Origin: Rhineura floridana | Taxonomy: Eukaryota; Chordata; Lepidosauria; Squamata; Rhineuridae | Direction of reading: 5' to 3' | Length of the DNA stretch: 64,000 nt | Assembly (NCBI RefSeq): GCF_030035675.1 | Contig: NC_084480.1 | Coordinates: 246,871,981-246,935,980 of the forward strand | In this document: in pieces, positions 12,501 to 26,100 of the stretch | Layout of the letters: every line of letters starts with the position of its first letter | How positions within the stretch are numbered: position 1 is the first letter of the stretch | Translations under genes and position numbers: made by a program | The notes under the pieces: generated by a model | The model's input: only the letters and a program-made list of their open reading frames with translations | Told to the model about the DNA's origin: nothing | The model's database searches: none

Positions 12501-15500
12501 CGTGGAGGTGCCACGGATTGAACCTAGCATCTTTCATATATGAAGCATGTACTATAGCCGCTTTTTAACCAGTTTCTTGTAACATGCTTTTTACAGTGCT
12601 GCAGTAGATATTGTTCCAAGTAAAACACAAGAACGCCATTTATTCTCATGCAACTGTGAATTGGGCTGTAGCCTTAGCTGCTCTGTAACTACCTCATCTA
12701 TGGAGAATTTACTCTTCATCTTCAGATGTGCACATTCAAAAGGAGTCAGCTCAGTCTCTGCATCAGTGATCCAAATCCTCTTAGACAGACAACTACAAAA
12801 TATAGAACTGAATATTTCCCTTTTTACTAGGGGTGGTGCAAGGACATTTTATATAAGGATCTGCAGCTGACAGAAGTCCTGGCTCTACCCAATTCAGAAG
12901 GTCTGCATGGCTTGATAGGCAGTAGAAAACAAGAATCCTCAGTTTGCCACCTCCTCTGGAGCCTTACCCTTAGATTTAAGTTTCCTTCACTGCAACCCTC
13001 ATCTCATTCATCTATTCTTCAAGAGTTTTGAAGGCACATAACAACAACTAAACCAAGGTCCTCCATCCAGTTTCAAGTAAAGCCTTGTCAGTATTTAGGG
13101 CTGACCAAACTCATGAAATCCATTAAGAACTTAAGAAATATTTACAACCCCAATTTGCCATCTAACCTGCTAATATAATCTTCAAAATTTGCCATATGCT
13201 TGTACAAAGGAGGTGTATATTAATATACAAATAATTCTTAGAACTGAATTATGCATGATTAAATTATTTTGGGGGAAAATTATTTTGCTTTCAGCATGTT
13301 TCTTCTAGCAATGGAACTATGTATTTTATTAGACTTGCTTTTTTACCTTAAATTCCAGTATTGCACAGAACTTTTTCTTATGCTAGAACAGCATCCTATA
13401 GTCAAAAGTTTTCAAATAATGTGTAAATTTTGTTTTTTAAAACCTACGTCTTCAGAAGTATTCCAACAAAACAAAGGAGCTCCCTCTCCTGGTTAGAAGT
13501 AGTAAAACCCTTCACTAACGTTCCCTCCCCACTTTTCCTCTCCAGTAAATGAAAAAGTGTTACTGTGAACAGCATCCTGTTTTGTATAAGCATCATATGG
13601 CAAGCATCAAAGTAATACTTGTTCACTGGCTGCATAGACTAGGTTACAGTTGCTCTTGGACGTGATTTAAATCCAGTTAAAGGGTTAAGTTTATTTAACG
13701 CAAGTGACTGCTTTTCTTGTTTGATCTCAAAGTGAAAAAATAAGTGGTTAAATTATTTTCTTACTAGTCAGCCTAGAGACAGGTAGAAAAATGCAAGTTC
13801 ATAAGAACTATTTCTGCCCAATAACTTCTTCTAAAAACCATAGTACAAGAAACTGATCTATTCTACACACTCTTAAGTAACACCATGAAGACTTTCAGAC
13901 ATAAGACATAGGAATGTGGAGCTGTTTTAAGGAAGTTCTACACAAATAGCAAACAACTATTGTTAAAAGATAGGAATTTCATTAGTTAGTTGATGGTCTT
14001 AACCTATCAGTATGACAGACAGGCTGTAGAGGAGGGACCTGTTATTGCAGGGACTGTGATTGCCGCCATTGTGCCAGCACATGCAAGTGACATAGCCTAT
14101 CTTGTACCTCTTCTTCTCCTAATGAGATCTTTATAAATGGGAACTGGTTCACTGTTTTTAGGGATTGAAAGAAGATTTTTCCTCCACTACAGCATTTTAT
14201 AATGTAGAAGCATATGATTGTTCATTATTTATTCTATGAAAAAAGAAAAGGGATGCATTTGGGAACAGCGATGGAGTTGGGGTATACAGTGACCTCTGCA
14301 AAAAGGGAGGGCAGATTAATCTCACCTCCCCAGTGTCCAAGACTGCACACCATTATTCTGTACAAAACTGGAAGCTATTGAGAAATTAGTCTTGCTCCCA
14401 TCAATGAAGATAGAGTAGGAAGAAGCTGATAAAACACACACAATAATATTATACAGCCACAACAGCGGCTGTATACTATAGCCAGCGTGGATTTTTCACA
14501 TTCAGCAATGTTAAATTGAAAATACCCCCATGCCATTCTGATGCTTCCCATAAGCTCATTTCAAAACAAAACCTTACAAAAGTTATAGTTCTGAACTCAG
14601 AAACGCTTGCTTAACAACCCTGTAAATTTTCATGGCAATAAACGAAACAGTCAGAAAGAATCGAGAGTTCAAAGTCTAAAGAGAGAGAGAAAAACCCAGA
14701 CCCCTTTTGGACTTTTTTCTCTGAGAGTTCTCATAATCTGTTGAAATTCATTAAAAAATCAGCCATGTTCACAGAGGACCTGTAATCCTAATATTGACCT
14801 TGCCCCATACTCTGACCTTCATCTTCTGCAGTTTAAAAGTTAAAAAAAATGTGTGACTGATTTTTAATTAATTGAAGAAATTTTGGCTTCAAAATGCAAT
14901 GTTGGGCATACTCAGTAAGAACCAACTGTCAGTGTTCTAAAAGCTGCTGGGCTTGCATAATCAGGGGGCCACACCCACACCAGAGCTATATTTCACTTGA
15001 GACAGTCATGGCTTCTCTCAGAGAATCCTAGGAAGTGTAGTTTGTGAAGGGTGCTGAGAGGAAACTGCTATTCTCCTGACAGAGGTGCAGTGGCCAGAGT
15101 GGTTTAACAGTCAGCCGCTCTGACTGAAGTCCTGTGAGGGGAACAGGGCATCTCCTAGCAGCTTTCAGCACCCTTCACTAACTACACTTCCCAGGATTCC
15201 TTGGGAGAAGCCATGACTGTCCAAAGTGAAATAAAGGCCTGGTGTGGATGTGTCCTGGGACAACTTTGGTTTAAATTTGGGTGGGAGGCTACATGTGCCT
15301 GCTGTAGAATAGAAAGGTGGAGGAAACCCTGAAAAGCAATGATACTGTTCACAATGTTTTCCTCCCCCTCCTTCCCCCTCCCCTCCCCCTCCCCACGGTC
15401 AGTTTTACCTATCTTAAACATGATTGCACGACAGTAAATCCCACTGAACTCAAACATGTAAATGATCAAACCTGTCCTTCTCCTCCCCTCCCCCTCCTTC

Positions 15501-17060
15501 CTGCTCCCCTCCCCCTCTTCTCCTCTGCCCTCCCTCCCCTCCCTCCTCCTCCTCCCCTCCCCATCCCCTGTGGTCAGTTTCACCTATCCTAAGCATGATT
15601 GTAGGGGAGTAAATCCCACTGAACTCAATAAGCATGCAAATGATCAATCCATTCTCAGCAACCTTGCACAGGATCCCATTTCTTACCTCCCGGATTAAAA
15701 AGCTGAGAAATTCAATAATAGCTGAGAAATTCACTAAGAGGCACATGTTACCAAATTCTTCCAAGCTACACAGGAAGTGGATTAGACTGTGAAAGACCAA
15801 CCCAAATTGTGTTTGCATTTTGACAAATTTGTAGGGCAGTACAGTATGTCAGAGAGGTCAGGTCTCTTGTTGCCCTGGTGCATTCACTATAGCTGCCCGA
15901 TTTCCCTGCTTTTTAAAGTTTGATAGAAATATCTGTGGGCTATAGGTAAATTCTTAAACACAAGGTTTTTTGCCTATTAGTGAATATATAATATTATGAA
16001 TATGTCTTGAATAGGCATGTATGACTGTCTTGAACAGTCCTATCAAGCAGCTAATATGAAGTCTTAACAAAAGATTATTAATATTTCTTGATGGCTGCAA
16101 TTCTCTTGTCTTTGGAGAGCCAGTGGTATTGCCACTTTGAATTTGGGAATGAGCCATAGCATGGTATCCAACAAAGTAGTTCCATTAGTGCAATAACTTC
16201 AGGGCCTGCAATAGAACCTGCACATACCCTCACATACACCCTAAATCTGCTCTGGGTTTTCCCCCAACTCTCTGGACCAGTTTTGAGGAGGGAGCATGGG
16301 GTGAAGAAGTTGTGTTGCACAAACAGAAATCCTTGCACTAACAGAACGTTGTGGGATACTGCCCACAAATGTGTTTTTGCAATTTAAAGTGAAGCACCTG
16401 AGGTGTCAGATGCAAGATCAACAATGTTGCTGCTTTTTTAGCAGTATTTGTTTCCCATGTGTTTTCTGTTTGTATATTTCTAAATTAAAATATTACCAAG
16501 ATACCTTAAGTCTCCAGTGCTCTCACATATCAAAGAAAATGAAAACCCATGGCACTATCTGTAGACTTCTCACTTCTTCAGGAAGTAGTATTTAAGTTAA
16601 TGGTTTTAATGAATATACTGTTTTATACAACTGTATACTGAGACCATTTGGTGAATGACCAGCCTACAAATTTAATTAATTAAAATGAGAAAATAGTAAC
16701 AGTGGATCGGCAGCTGCATGTAGGCCCTGCAGCCCAGGATTGAACAATTTGGTCAGGTTGGGCTGAGGAGATCCATGAAGTAGGTGAGCAGCTGACTAAT
16801 CTGGGCTGAAATATTGCAGTTAGTAGCCATAGATCAACAACCTTTGCATCTCTCTGAGTCTGCTAGCAGAGATGGGAGTGAAAAGCTAGAGGGCTTGTTC
16901 CAGACACTGGACATTCAAAACACTGGAAATATATGGGCTAGAATGCCATCCTGTATCTCATCCCCAAATCTTGCTGGAAGCAAGGAAATACACCTTATAG
17001 AATTTTAAACCCTTGTTATGTAGAACAAGGAACCATGTTGAAATGATTTAAAGATATAGG

Positions 17061-17102
<42 letters not shown>

Positions 17103-20100
17103 ATGCCTTTACAGACCTTTTAACTCCTATTATGTACACCATGAAGCCTTAGTGGCAGAGATCAGGGCCCAGCATACTGGTATATCCCAGAAGAAAGGCC
17201 CTGGAGTATAAGTCATCCAGAAACCCATGTGTTTTGGAAAGGCTAAGGATACCTGCAATTCTCAGTTTGGGATCATTCCATTTAAATGAGGAAGGGAAAT
17301 GAATGTTAGTAAGAATTTGAACCAAGGTCTCTCTACTTCTACCCTAATATCATCACACTGGCATCTATTTAAGATCTATTTGCTTTTAATATGGTTGGCT
17401 TGTGGACTTGTAAATTATAGTGATACCATATGCCCAGGGTGCTCTAATCCCAAAGAAAGTAAATCCCGTAGTTTAACTCCAGGACTTCTCCCCACTCAGG
17501 GAAATAGAGAGTGCTTATAATTTTTATCTAACTTTTGCTTTTAACTAACTGCAATTTAGAATTATGTCCCAATCTGGGCAAGTTGAGCTTAAACTATAGT
17601 TTACTGATGCAAGCCAACTTCAACCATGGTTTATGAAGTTGGCTTATTTTAATAAATCATAGTTAAGATTAACCACAGTTTAGAATTAGGACACTGCTAA
17701 ATTGTGTTTAATTGAAAACAAAAGCAAAAGGTTTCAAGCTGAGCAGTGCAAAACTCTGAGGCGCGTGCAGATCAAACTGTAGCTTAGTGTTATCTATCTA
17801 GATCTAGTGTTATACATAACTAGTGGACTAGGGATCAAAGATCTAAAACCTGAGAGCAGTTTCTTATATACTTTTAATGTTCTGATGAAAAGAACACTGC
17901 AAAGATATTTAGAACTGCAGCCAGTGGTCCTTCAGACACAGCAAGCCCCTAAGAGTTAATTTCCAACATTCATAATCTGTGTCTAGAAAATCACCATACC
18001 CAATGCATGCTTCAAAGAACTGGTGCAATATAACTGAAGTAGTCTGGCAAGCTACTGTATTATCATGGCTTGTTTATAAATCTGAACCTGACCCAGTTCA
18101 CTAAATATGATTTGTCTGGGAACAAACCAGTTTTTACAATCACGGTTTGAAGCTTGAGTGTAAAAACTTAATTTGGGCTAACCGTGATTTGCTGTTACAT
18201 CCAAGTTCAAACAGAGTATATTATGCTAGTATTTCTCCGGCAGAGAGTTCTACATAGTGTAAGATACAGAAGCCGCTTACTTACTTTTAGGGTGGCTTGT
18301 AACTCAGCCACTGATATTGTATCATCTTCTTCCTCATCATCACTCAGTTGTTCCTGAGTACAATAGTGTGTGCTGTATGCTGAATGGTCTTCAATTGCTT
18401 GTACCCAGTTCTGGGGGGGCGAGGAGGAGGGAGAGAAGAAAGCAGTAATTACTACTTTTTAACTTTGAATAAGATAGGCTCTGTACAGTTCAGTTTTTCT
18501 CTTGAGAACTTATAGTCACTAACAGAGGTGACCAGAAGGGAGTGCAAAAAGTTACTAGTGCAAGAACTGGTAACGAGACTTTTTTTAAAAAGGTGGATCT
18601 TGAGAAAAAGATTCTCTTTTTTTTTTTTAGACTAAGCATGACATAAAGCATTTAATTAAAACTTGTGGGCCACAAGCAGTATACAGATGACTAGATTTAA
18701 GAGCATAAATATTTGTTCCATCTGTCCCTGTGATTCCTCAAAAGCATCTTCTGAAAAGTTGATTTTGATCCTGTGTGCAGCACTGTGAACATGGGATGCA
18801 TTTAATGTCAACCTTCCCTGGTCTTCCACATAATGGTTAGCTAAGGAAGTTGCAGTGAAGTTAAAATACCTGGAGGAGATTTTTCAATCAGTGTTAGAAA
18901 AATAAAGTTTAGTTATTGCCTCACTTTCCCTGTGAAGTATTAACAGTAGGCAAAGCTACAGGTGCATAACACCATTTATCATGGCAATTGCTTTAAGATA
19001 GTTTTCTTTTTGTGTAGCATTACAAGGACTCAAAAAAGTCATCCCCAAAAGTTTACTCCTATCCAACCAATTTAGACAGGCAGTGGTTTCGTTCCTGGCT
19101 AAAATGCACAAGTTATCAAGTATTGGTTTAAGAGACACTTGCCTCTCTTGACTGTTGGTTGGTCTTGGGAACTTTAAAACTATGAACCGTGTTATCAAAG
19201 CACTTGATAGAGAAGAGGCAGCCATCCTCACTTTTTGCCTTCAACAGAAAGCAGAGACAGCAGGTCAGAGATAGCACAGCAGCAAATTGAACAATGCTTC
19301 ATATATAAATTACTGTACATTTGCAAAAGTGGCTGAATTATTGAGCAGAATTTTACAGGGTAAATGCAATATCCATAGTTTGTCTGGATCTTGTTCATTT
19401 ACAGCTCTCCAACTGAAAGGTGAGTGACGAAAATATCAAGTAAAATGGGTTTTGTAAAACAAAATGCAGCTGGCATTTGTCTTATTAATCCACACCCATT
19501 TGCTCATTATCTTTGAAAGAAAATTAATTAATATTTGGTGGCAAAATTCAGCATCATGAGAATCTTAGCTTTCAGTATTTAAAAAAAACAGCAACTTTTA
19601 ATAATAATCATGACTATTAATATAGGCTTGAAAGTGTTATGGGGAACATTAGGATGTCTGAAGTCAGGGGGAGGCTGACCAGAACTTCCAGTGACCAAAG
19701 GACAGAGTATTCACTGTTCCCCATGGCTCCTTTCCCCTCCCCACAACTAGCAAAAGCAGAATATAAAACAGTATACTTGCCAACATGCACAGTTTTGCAT
19801 ACTGTACAAACCATGACGCATACTCATTGTACTGCAGTGTTTTGCACCCCTTTCTTTATGCTTCTCCCTTTGTTCCAGCATTGTGTGACTGTATTCTAAG
19901 ATATATCTGGCTATGAGTTCTTAGTCCCTATTACATGTCATCATTTACTCCTACTTATAATAAGTAAACCTGCAGTGTGCATTTTACACACTAATTGGTT
20001 TTTATAAGTTAGTTACTGTGGATAGGGCATATTATAAACCTAGAAATTCTACTATTTGTTACCTGATTATCAGCCTTTTTAGAAGCTAGGCCAATAGAAG

Positions 20101-23100
20101 AGACACCCTAAAGAAAGAAAGCCTTGGAACACAAAGCCCTAAAATGTACAATTATAATAGATTTTTCCAAGAAATTGAAGCAAGTATCATCATCATCTGT
20201 GTATAGACATCTGTACAGCAAGAAAAAGATGCAGAATTCTCCTCAACTATTTAAAATATCTATACCTCGGCTTTCCTTATAAAGTTCAAGGTGGCTCACA
20301 AATAAGAACCAAAAATACCATAAAATCAACATTTATTTATTTATTTGACTTATTAGTCGCTTATCTGGCTGAATTGTCAGCCACTCTAAGCGACGTACAA
20401 AGCAGAACATGTAAACATCAAAACATTAAGAGACTAACAATAAAAACGAACAATAACGTAGAAACAACAAGTTCCAGTAATAATAGGGCTTCTCTCCTGT
20501 ATAGTCCGGAGGTGTAACTACAGATGGAGGTTCCTGGTGTAAGCATCGAACCAGTGTGGCAACAGTTCATTTGCAAGATGTAAAGCAACATCCTCCCCCG
20601 ATCTTAACATCCAGCAACTCCAAGAAAGAGAGGGGCGGGACAACAGGCCCCTCGAAATCAAAACCAACAGGGCAGTTCTCAAGGAAGCCAAGGCAGAGGA
20701 GCCAGGGTGTAAACGGACTGATAACAAGCAAAATAAACAGAGGCTGCATGGCAAAACGACAGCCGCCGCAGGGGCTCCTCCCACTCCTCAGAAGCCGAAA
20801 GATTAGCACCGCAACGGCGTCTTCCAAGGTCAGGCCGCAACACCCAACCCGCCAGTCTCTGGCTCCAGCCTGCCTCTGCATCCAGCCCGGCAGAATTAAC
20901 CTGCGAGATGGCTTTGGCTAAAACTTAATTTGCTTCATATAAGTGTCTTGAGTATTTGAACCTGAATATTCCATATTTTAAACCTAACCCACTAGCCCAT
21001 TCTGTTCAAAGACATAACAGATTATTTCTGAATTCCCAAGTTTACTTACTGTGCAAATGGCTTGTGTTAAGTGCTTGCATCCTTGGCGGCGATTACTATT
21101 TCCAATATCAGCTCTTCAAGAAAAGGCAGAACAAGTCATTAATAATTATTCTCATTATTACAGCCATCAAAAGGCTTGTGGAGAGATGCTCAATTTCTTT
21201 CTTTATTAGAAAGTGATTGGGTGGTTTTGATTAAGTGACAGTCAGAGTAGACCCATTAAGATCATTGACTTATATAGTCAGATACCACCCATTCTATTTA
21301 CACAAGGAGTATGAATATAGTAATACCTTAGTTAACAAAGAACATGCGTTCCTGGGCATTACTTCTTTAACAGAAACTTTTGTACCAAAGGTAGGAATAG
21401 CATGGAAAGTATAGGGATAGGTTGCTACACCACAAAAAGGAGCCATTCAAAATATTTCAGCAGGCTTTTTATTCAAAACTAACAACACGCATGTCTGAAA
21501 TCAAACAACCATATCAGGTAAGCCTTACATATAGACCATGTGAAGGCTTCTTCCAAGATGCATCCAGGGATGCCTGCCTTGCCTTTTTTCTTTTATCATG
21601 TAGCAGCTTGCTATAGCTATCTAATGCTTTAGGCATAGTTCTCGCTGCACTCAAGCAGGCAGGCAAGGGGCAGCCGCTACCACAACCCTGTGCCTGCTTT
21701 CTCTCTGCCATTCTCCCCTACATTCAAACAGACATGTCTTCAGTAAACAGTCCTTCCAGAGCACCTGAAGCAATGTTTACTGCAGAGGCACCTGCGCCAC
21801 TTGGCAAGGCGTGCCATTCCAGCCATGTGTGAGAGAGCCACCTGCAGCAGCCACAATCCAGCAGACAAGGAGCCACATTCTGACTATCCACCCACACCGG
21901 ACATTTATTCCACATTAAATAGTCATGGCTTCCTCCAAAGAATCCTGGGAAGTGTAGTTTGTGAAGGGTGCTGAGAGCTGTCAGGAGACTGTTATTTCCT
22001 TCACAGAGCTCCAGTTCCCAGAATTCTCTGGGAAGAAGGGATGACTGTTAAACCATTCTGGTTACTGGAGCTCTGTGAGGGGAATAGGAATCTCCTAATA
22101 AAACACAGCACCCTTCACAAACTACTCTTCCCAGGATTCTTTGCAGGAAGACATGACTACTTAAAAGTGGAATAAATGTCTGGTGTGGATTTGTGTCAGA
22201 GTGTGTACCTCCCCACCACCACCACTGCATCAAAAAAATACTTTGTTGAAAGAAGCTTCTTTCCTGGAGGATTTGTTAACTGAGATATTACTGTATAAAC
22301 ATACAGAAATGTTTTCCTTGTAATACAAGTCAATTCTAATATCAAGATCGATAACAATATAATCACCTATAAATATATGAGATGATAAAACTAGAATCTC
22401 AGTAAAAGCAACTAGAAGAAACAAATTCCATCTCACATATAACTAAACAAAGTCTAACTGTATCAACATGACAGCATTAAAAGGCTTTAGAGAGATGCTC
22501 AATTTCACACTTACTGTTTTTGGTACCAGTAGAGGACTCCATGTTCCAGTACTACCCAATATGGCTTCCACCCAAAAAAGCGTGAACTCTTTAAAAAAAA
22601 AGCAGAGTCTTTTACCTTAGCAACATTTGAGTTTGCAATCTGTTGCAAGTTATGACAAGTAATAAGTGTTATTAAATGATAAAACTACATTCTTGATGGA
22701 TTTAATTCTCTCAGAGGGCTAGACGTTTTGAAGCTGTCTGCTTTGCTATTTGCTCTATGATATTTGACTGATAACGCTTACTAGAAAACTTGAACTGAAA
22801 ATCAAACTAAGGATGGAAGATAAAACTTCTGGAGTCTATACTTCTAGAGTTTACAGCATCACCACAAACAGAAAAGTGTAATGGAAGTAGTTACTCCATA
22901 TCATGACAACTAAGACAGGCTATATGCAAAATACTTCCAAGTCATAACTGGATAAAAGCTATTACCTCTCAGGGAAAAAATTCCTTATAAATCAAAAAGG
23001 CTTCTTGGAGAAAAAGTATTAAAATTAGTTTTAAAAAATCAAGGTTTTATATGACGTTCTTTGTTGCTCCATAGCTATCAGAACCCCCACAAGCAGCAAC

Positions 23101-26100
23101 ATGGACTGATCAGAGAAGGAACCAGTCAGATCTATTAGAATAGTGACATGAGATGTAGAGGTGCTGAAAACCGACCTAGGCCCCAGCATCGCAACCAGGG
23201 CCAAGACTGTTGGAGCAGGGGCCCTTTAGCCAGAGACTCCTCAGTTAGCATCTCTAGAGTGTGAAATATCAGTGCCTTTGCCCTCGTATGGAACAGACCC
23301 CTTCATAGCTGGAATCTACATCCCTTTATTGGCCTGTCAGCACATGCAACAAGTCTGGAGGAAATTGTTACAGGAAGAGGAGTGGTAGGATCTAAGCCAA
23401 TGGGCTACCACTTTAAGGTCTTTCACCAGAGGTGGGGAACTGCCATCTGGTGGGCCAAATTTGGCTCATGAGGCTGTTTTCCCCAAACTACACCCACTTG
23501 CCCCATACCCAATGTCATATGTGACATCAGGTGTGGGGCAGCTGCCAACGTGCTATTGGGAGCCTTAAAATGGCTCCTGCCCATGACCGGATGGGCAGAA
23601 CAGTTGAGGTCCACTGGATCAGTTGTGCAGGGCTCACAAAGAGTTTCCAAGTGTCCAACAATAAGTGGCTGTCGGGTGGGAACTGCTGCATAAAGTGTTT
23701 TGCCAGTTCTATACCTGATGCTTCCCAAAGCACTGAGCATAGGGCTGGCAAAGCCCCTTGTGCTGTGGTTCCCACCTGATAGCCACCTATCTATCTGTCA
23801 CGTACTTAGGAATTGCTTCACAAGAGATTTTGACAGATGGGTAGAATAACCCATTGATCAATCATATGATGCCACAGTGACATCATGAGATTGACAGGTG
23901 AGTTGTCCTGCCCATCCGTCAAAGTTGGCCTACAGGGCTGGGGTCAGACAAGAATCTGGCCTGCAGAGCCAAAAAGGCCCCTCGCCCTTGCCTTTTACTC
24001 TTTAAGGACAGGGAAGAGGCTGGGAGGGACGGTCTGACCCTGGAGGCAAACAGCAGCAGCTCAGGTACCTCAGCAACTACTAGCCTGCCCAGTATGCTTT
24101 TTGTTAAAGTGTGGACAGGACAATAGCCTACTGCTCAAATATATCAGCAAAACCCCTATGCCTTATTAAATGAGATTATTATGAAAAAGCCTAGCATCTA
24201 GCTCTACCCCTATCTATAGCCACACAGCTATCATTGCAAGACAATAAACTGTAATGGGTTGCATTCTTAAAATGAAATATGAAGGAAAGTGTCAAGCAGC
24301 CTATATTTCACGCAAGTCAGGATAGTTAAGACATTTTGTAACTCACTAGCCTTTAAAATCCCAACCATCATCACCAGATGGGTCATACTAGAAAAAGGAA
24401 GAGCTTAGATGGTAGGTCGGGCCTGGAGAAAGGAGATAAGTTGACCCATGGTGTTAGTACTAGGATATCTATCCCTGCTCCTATGAGCCATTGCCTCAGC
24501 AAAGCAGTTTAGGGTCAGGCCATTTCTGATATGTTCTGCCTCTCTCTTACCATTTAGCACATTTGTTTGTTTGTTTGTTTGTTTGTTTCATTTGTATACC
24601 GCCCCATAGCCGAAGCTCTCTGGGCGGTTTACATGAATAAACCGTCTATTATTTCTGTCTTATTGCTAAGTATTGAAATAAAAACTATGGCCCATTAAAA
24701 CACAGAGACAAAACAAAAAAAGCTAGGCACCTTCCAAAGGAGTCCTTCATATCGTTTCAGAGGCTTGTTGATCACCTAGAAAAGAAATGAGACATTAAAC
24801 ACAAGTCGATCCATGTTAGTGGTAGCTTTAACACATAATCTGCTGTACCCACCTTCCCAATGCCCCCTCCAAGTATTTTTTTCATTTCTGCACCTTGGGC
24901 TAAAGCAAAGGGTGTCTGACCTGTTCGAAGAGTAGACAGATTTACTTCAGCAGAGCTGGATCAGAAATAATATGTTGACAACCGTGAGAATATATCTTGT
25001 GTTTCACAGCTCTTTAAGGAAAAGCAAAGGCTGCTCTCTCAGTTTGAGACATTGTTCAACAGGCATTTTACCCAAGATCTTGCCATAGATTGATTCCAAA
25101 ATATTCAACTAATATAGCCGTGTTCAATTTAAATGTCAAAATGATCCCCAACTTTTTTAAAAAAGTAAGCAACAGCAGTACTTTCAAGAATGCCTAAGCC
25201 AGTACTAGCTGAGCATATGGAGCTTTGTAAAAACTAAAATAGAATTATTAGCTATTTATTTTCATCAGCTTCTGGCAGTTATTTACTGGCAACTTAGACC
25301 CAGATTAAAATTCTGTAATAAAAAGCCAATTTGCATATAGATTATTTACAATGCTAAAAGACAGTATGGTAGACACAACTGGTTAAAAATTATAAATATT
25401 TTCTTTCTAGTTATTTTGCTTTTTAGGTGACAAGAGACATTTGGAACTAAGTGAAGCTTGTAACATACCATTTTTGTTCTTTATTTTGGAGTCTGCTCCA
25501 CATTTTAGGAGCTTCAAAGCACAGTGCTTGTGGGCACGATATGCTGCACAATGTAATGGTGTATTTCCCATCTGATCAGTGCAGTTGATGTCAGGAGGAT
25601 TTGACCTGTTTAACTACAGAGAGTTAGAAACATTATTTATCATACTTGTGCGCTTTCTGGCACACCACAGGCAACCAAGCAAAATTATAGACAGAAACCA
25701 CAATAGGGCTCCATGTCATTCCACTGCCTGAGATCTGTTTCCTCCATGTTTCCCATCTATTTTGATTTAAGCAGCCAGTGTCTAGCATTACATGTACAGT
25801 TCTAAAATGTCAGAAAATGGTAACATAGCGTATACCAGTGCTGCAAGTTTTCCAGTCTCTCCTTCTCGTGCTGCTCCCAGGAGAAGTTCCTCAAGTTTTC
25901 TTTCTTGAGTCCTTTCCACAGCTAAGAACAAATAATTAATTAAAATAACATCCTTCCAAAAGGAAAGTTTCTTTTATTGCTAGATTCCAAGCCATTCACT
26001 TTTGTGGGTCCTCTCTCCTGAGCATGTCACAGATTTATCTTCCCTATCCTTGATGCCTGTTAATTTCCAGAATAATATAGGACAAGATCAACTCAGTGGT

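Noticed and set aside
15182-15818. Long Glu/Arg/Gly-rich and Pro/Leu/Ser-rich frames
   Set aside because: Products of the purine/pyrimidine-biased tandem repeat; they carry no domain signal and cross two different repeat families.
18956-19231. Minus-strand frame of 91 codons overlapping OSBPL1A exon 11
   Set aside because: It is a different frame over the real exon. The correct frame gives SIKCFDNTVHSFKVPK, the PH-domain sequence, and ends at the GC donor.
20518-20921. Overlapping frames of 88-121 codons on both strands
   Set aside because: They fall in a GC-richer retroelement body with an L2-like tail; no protein family recognised.
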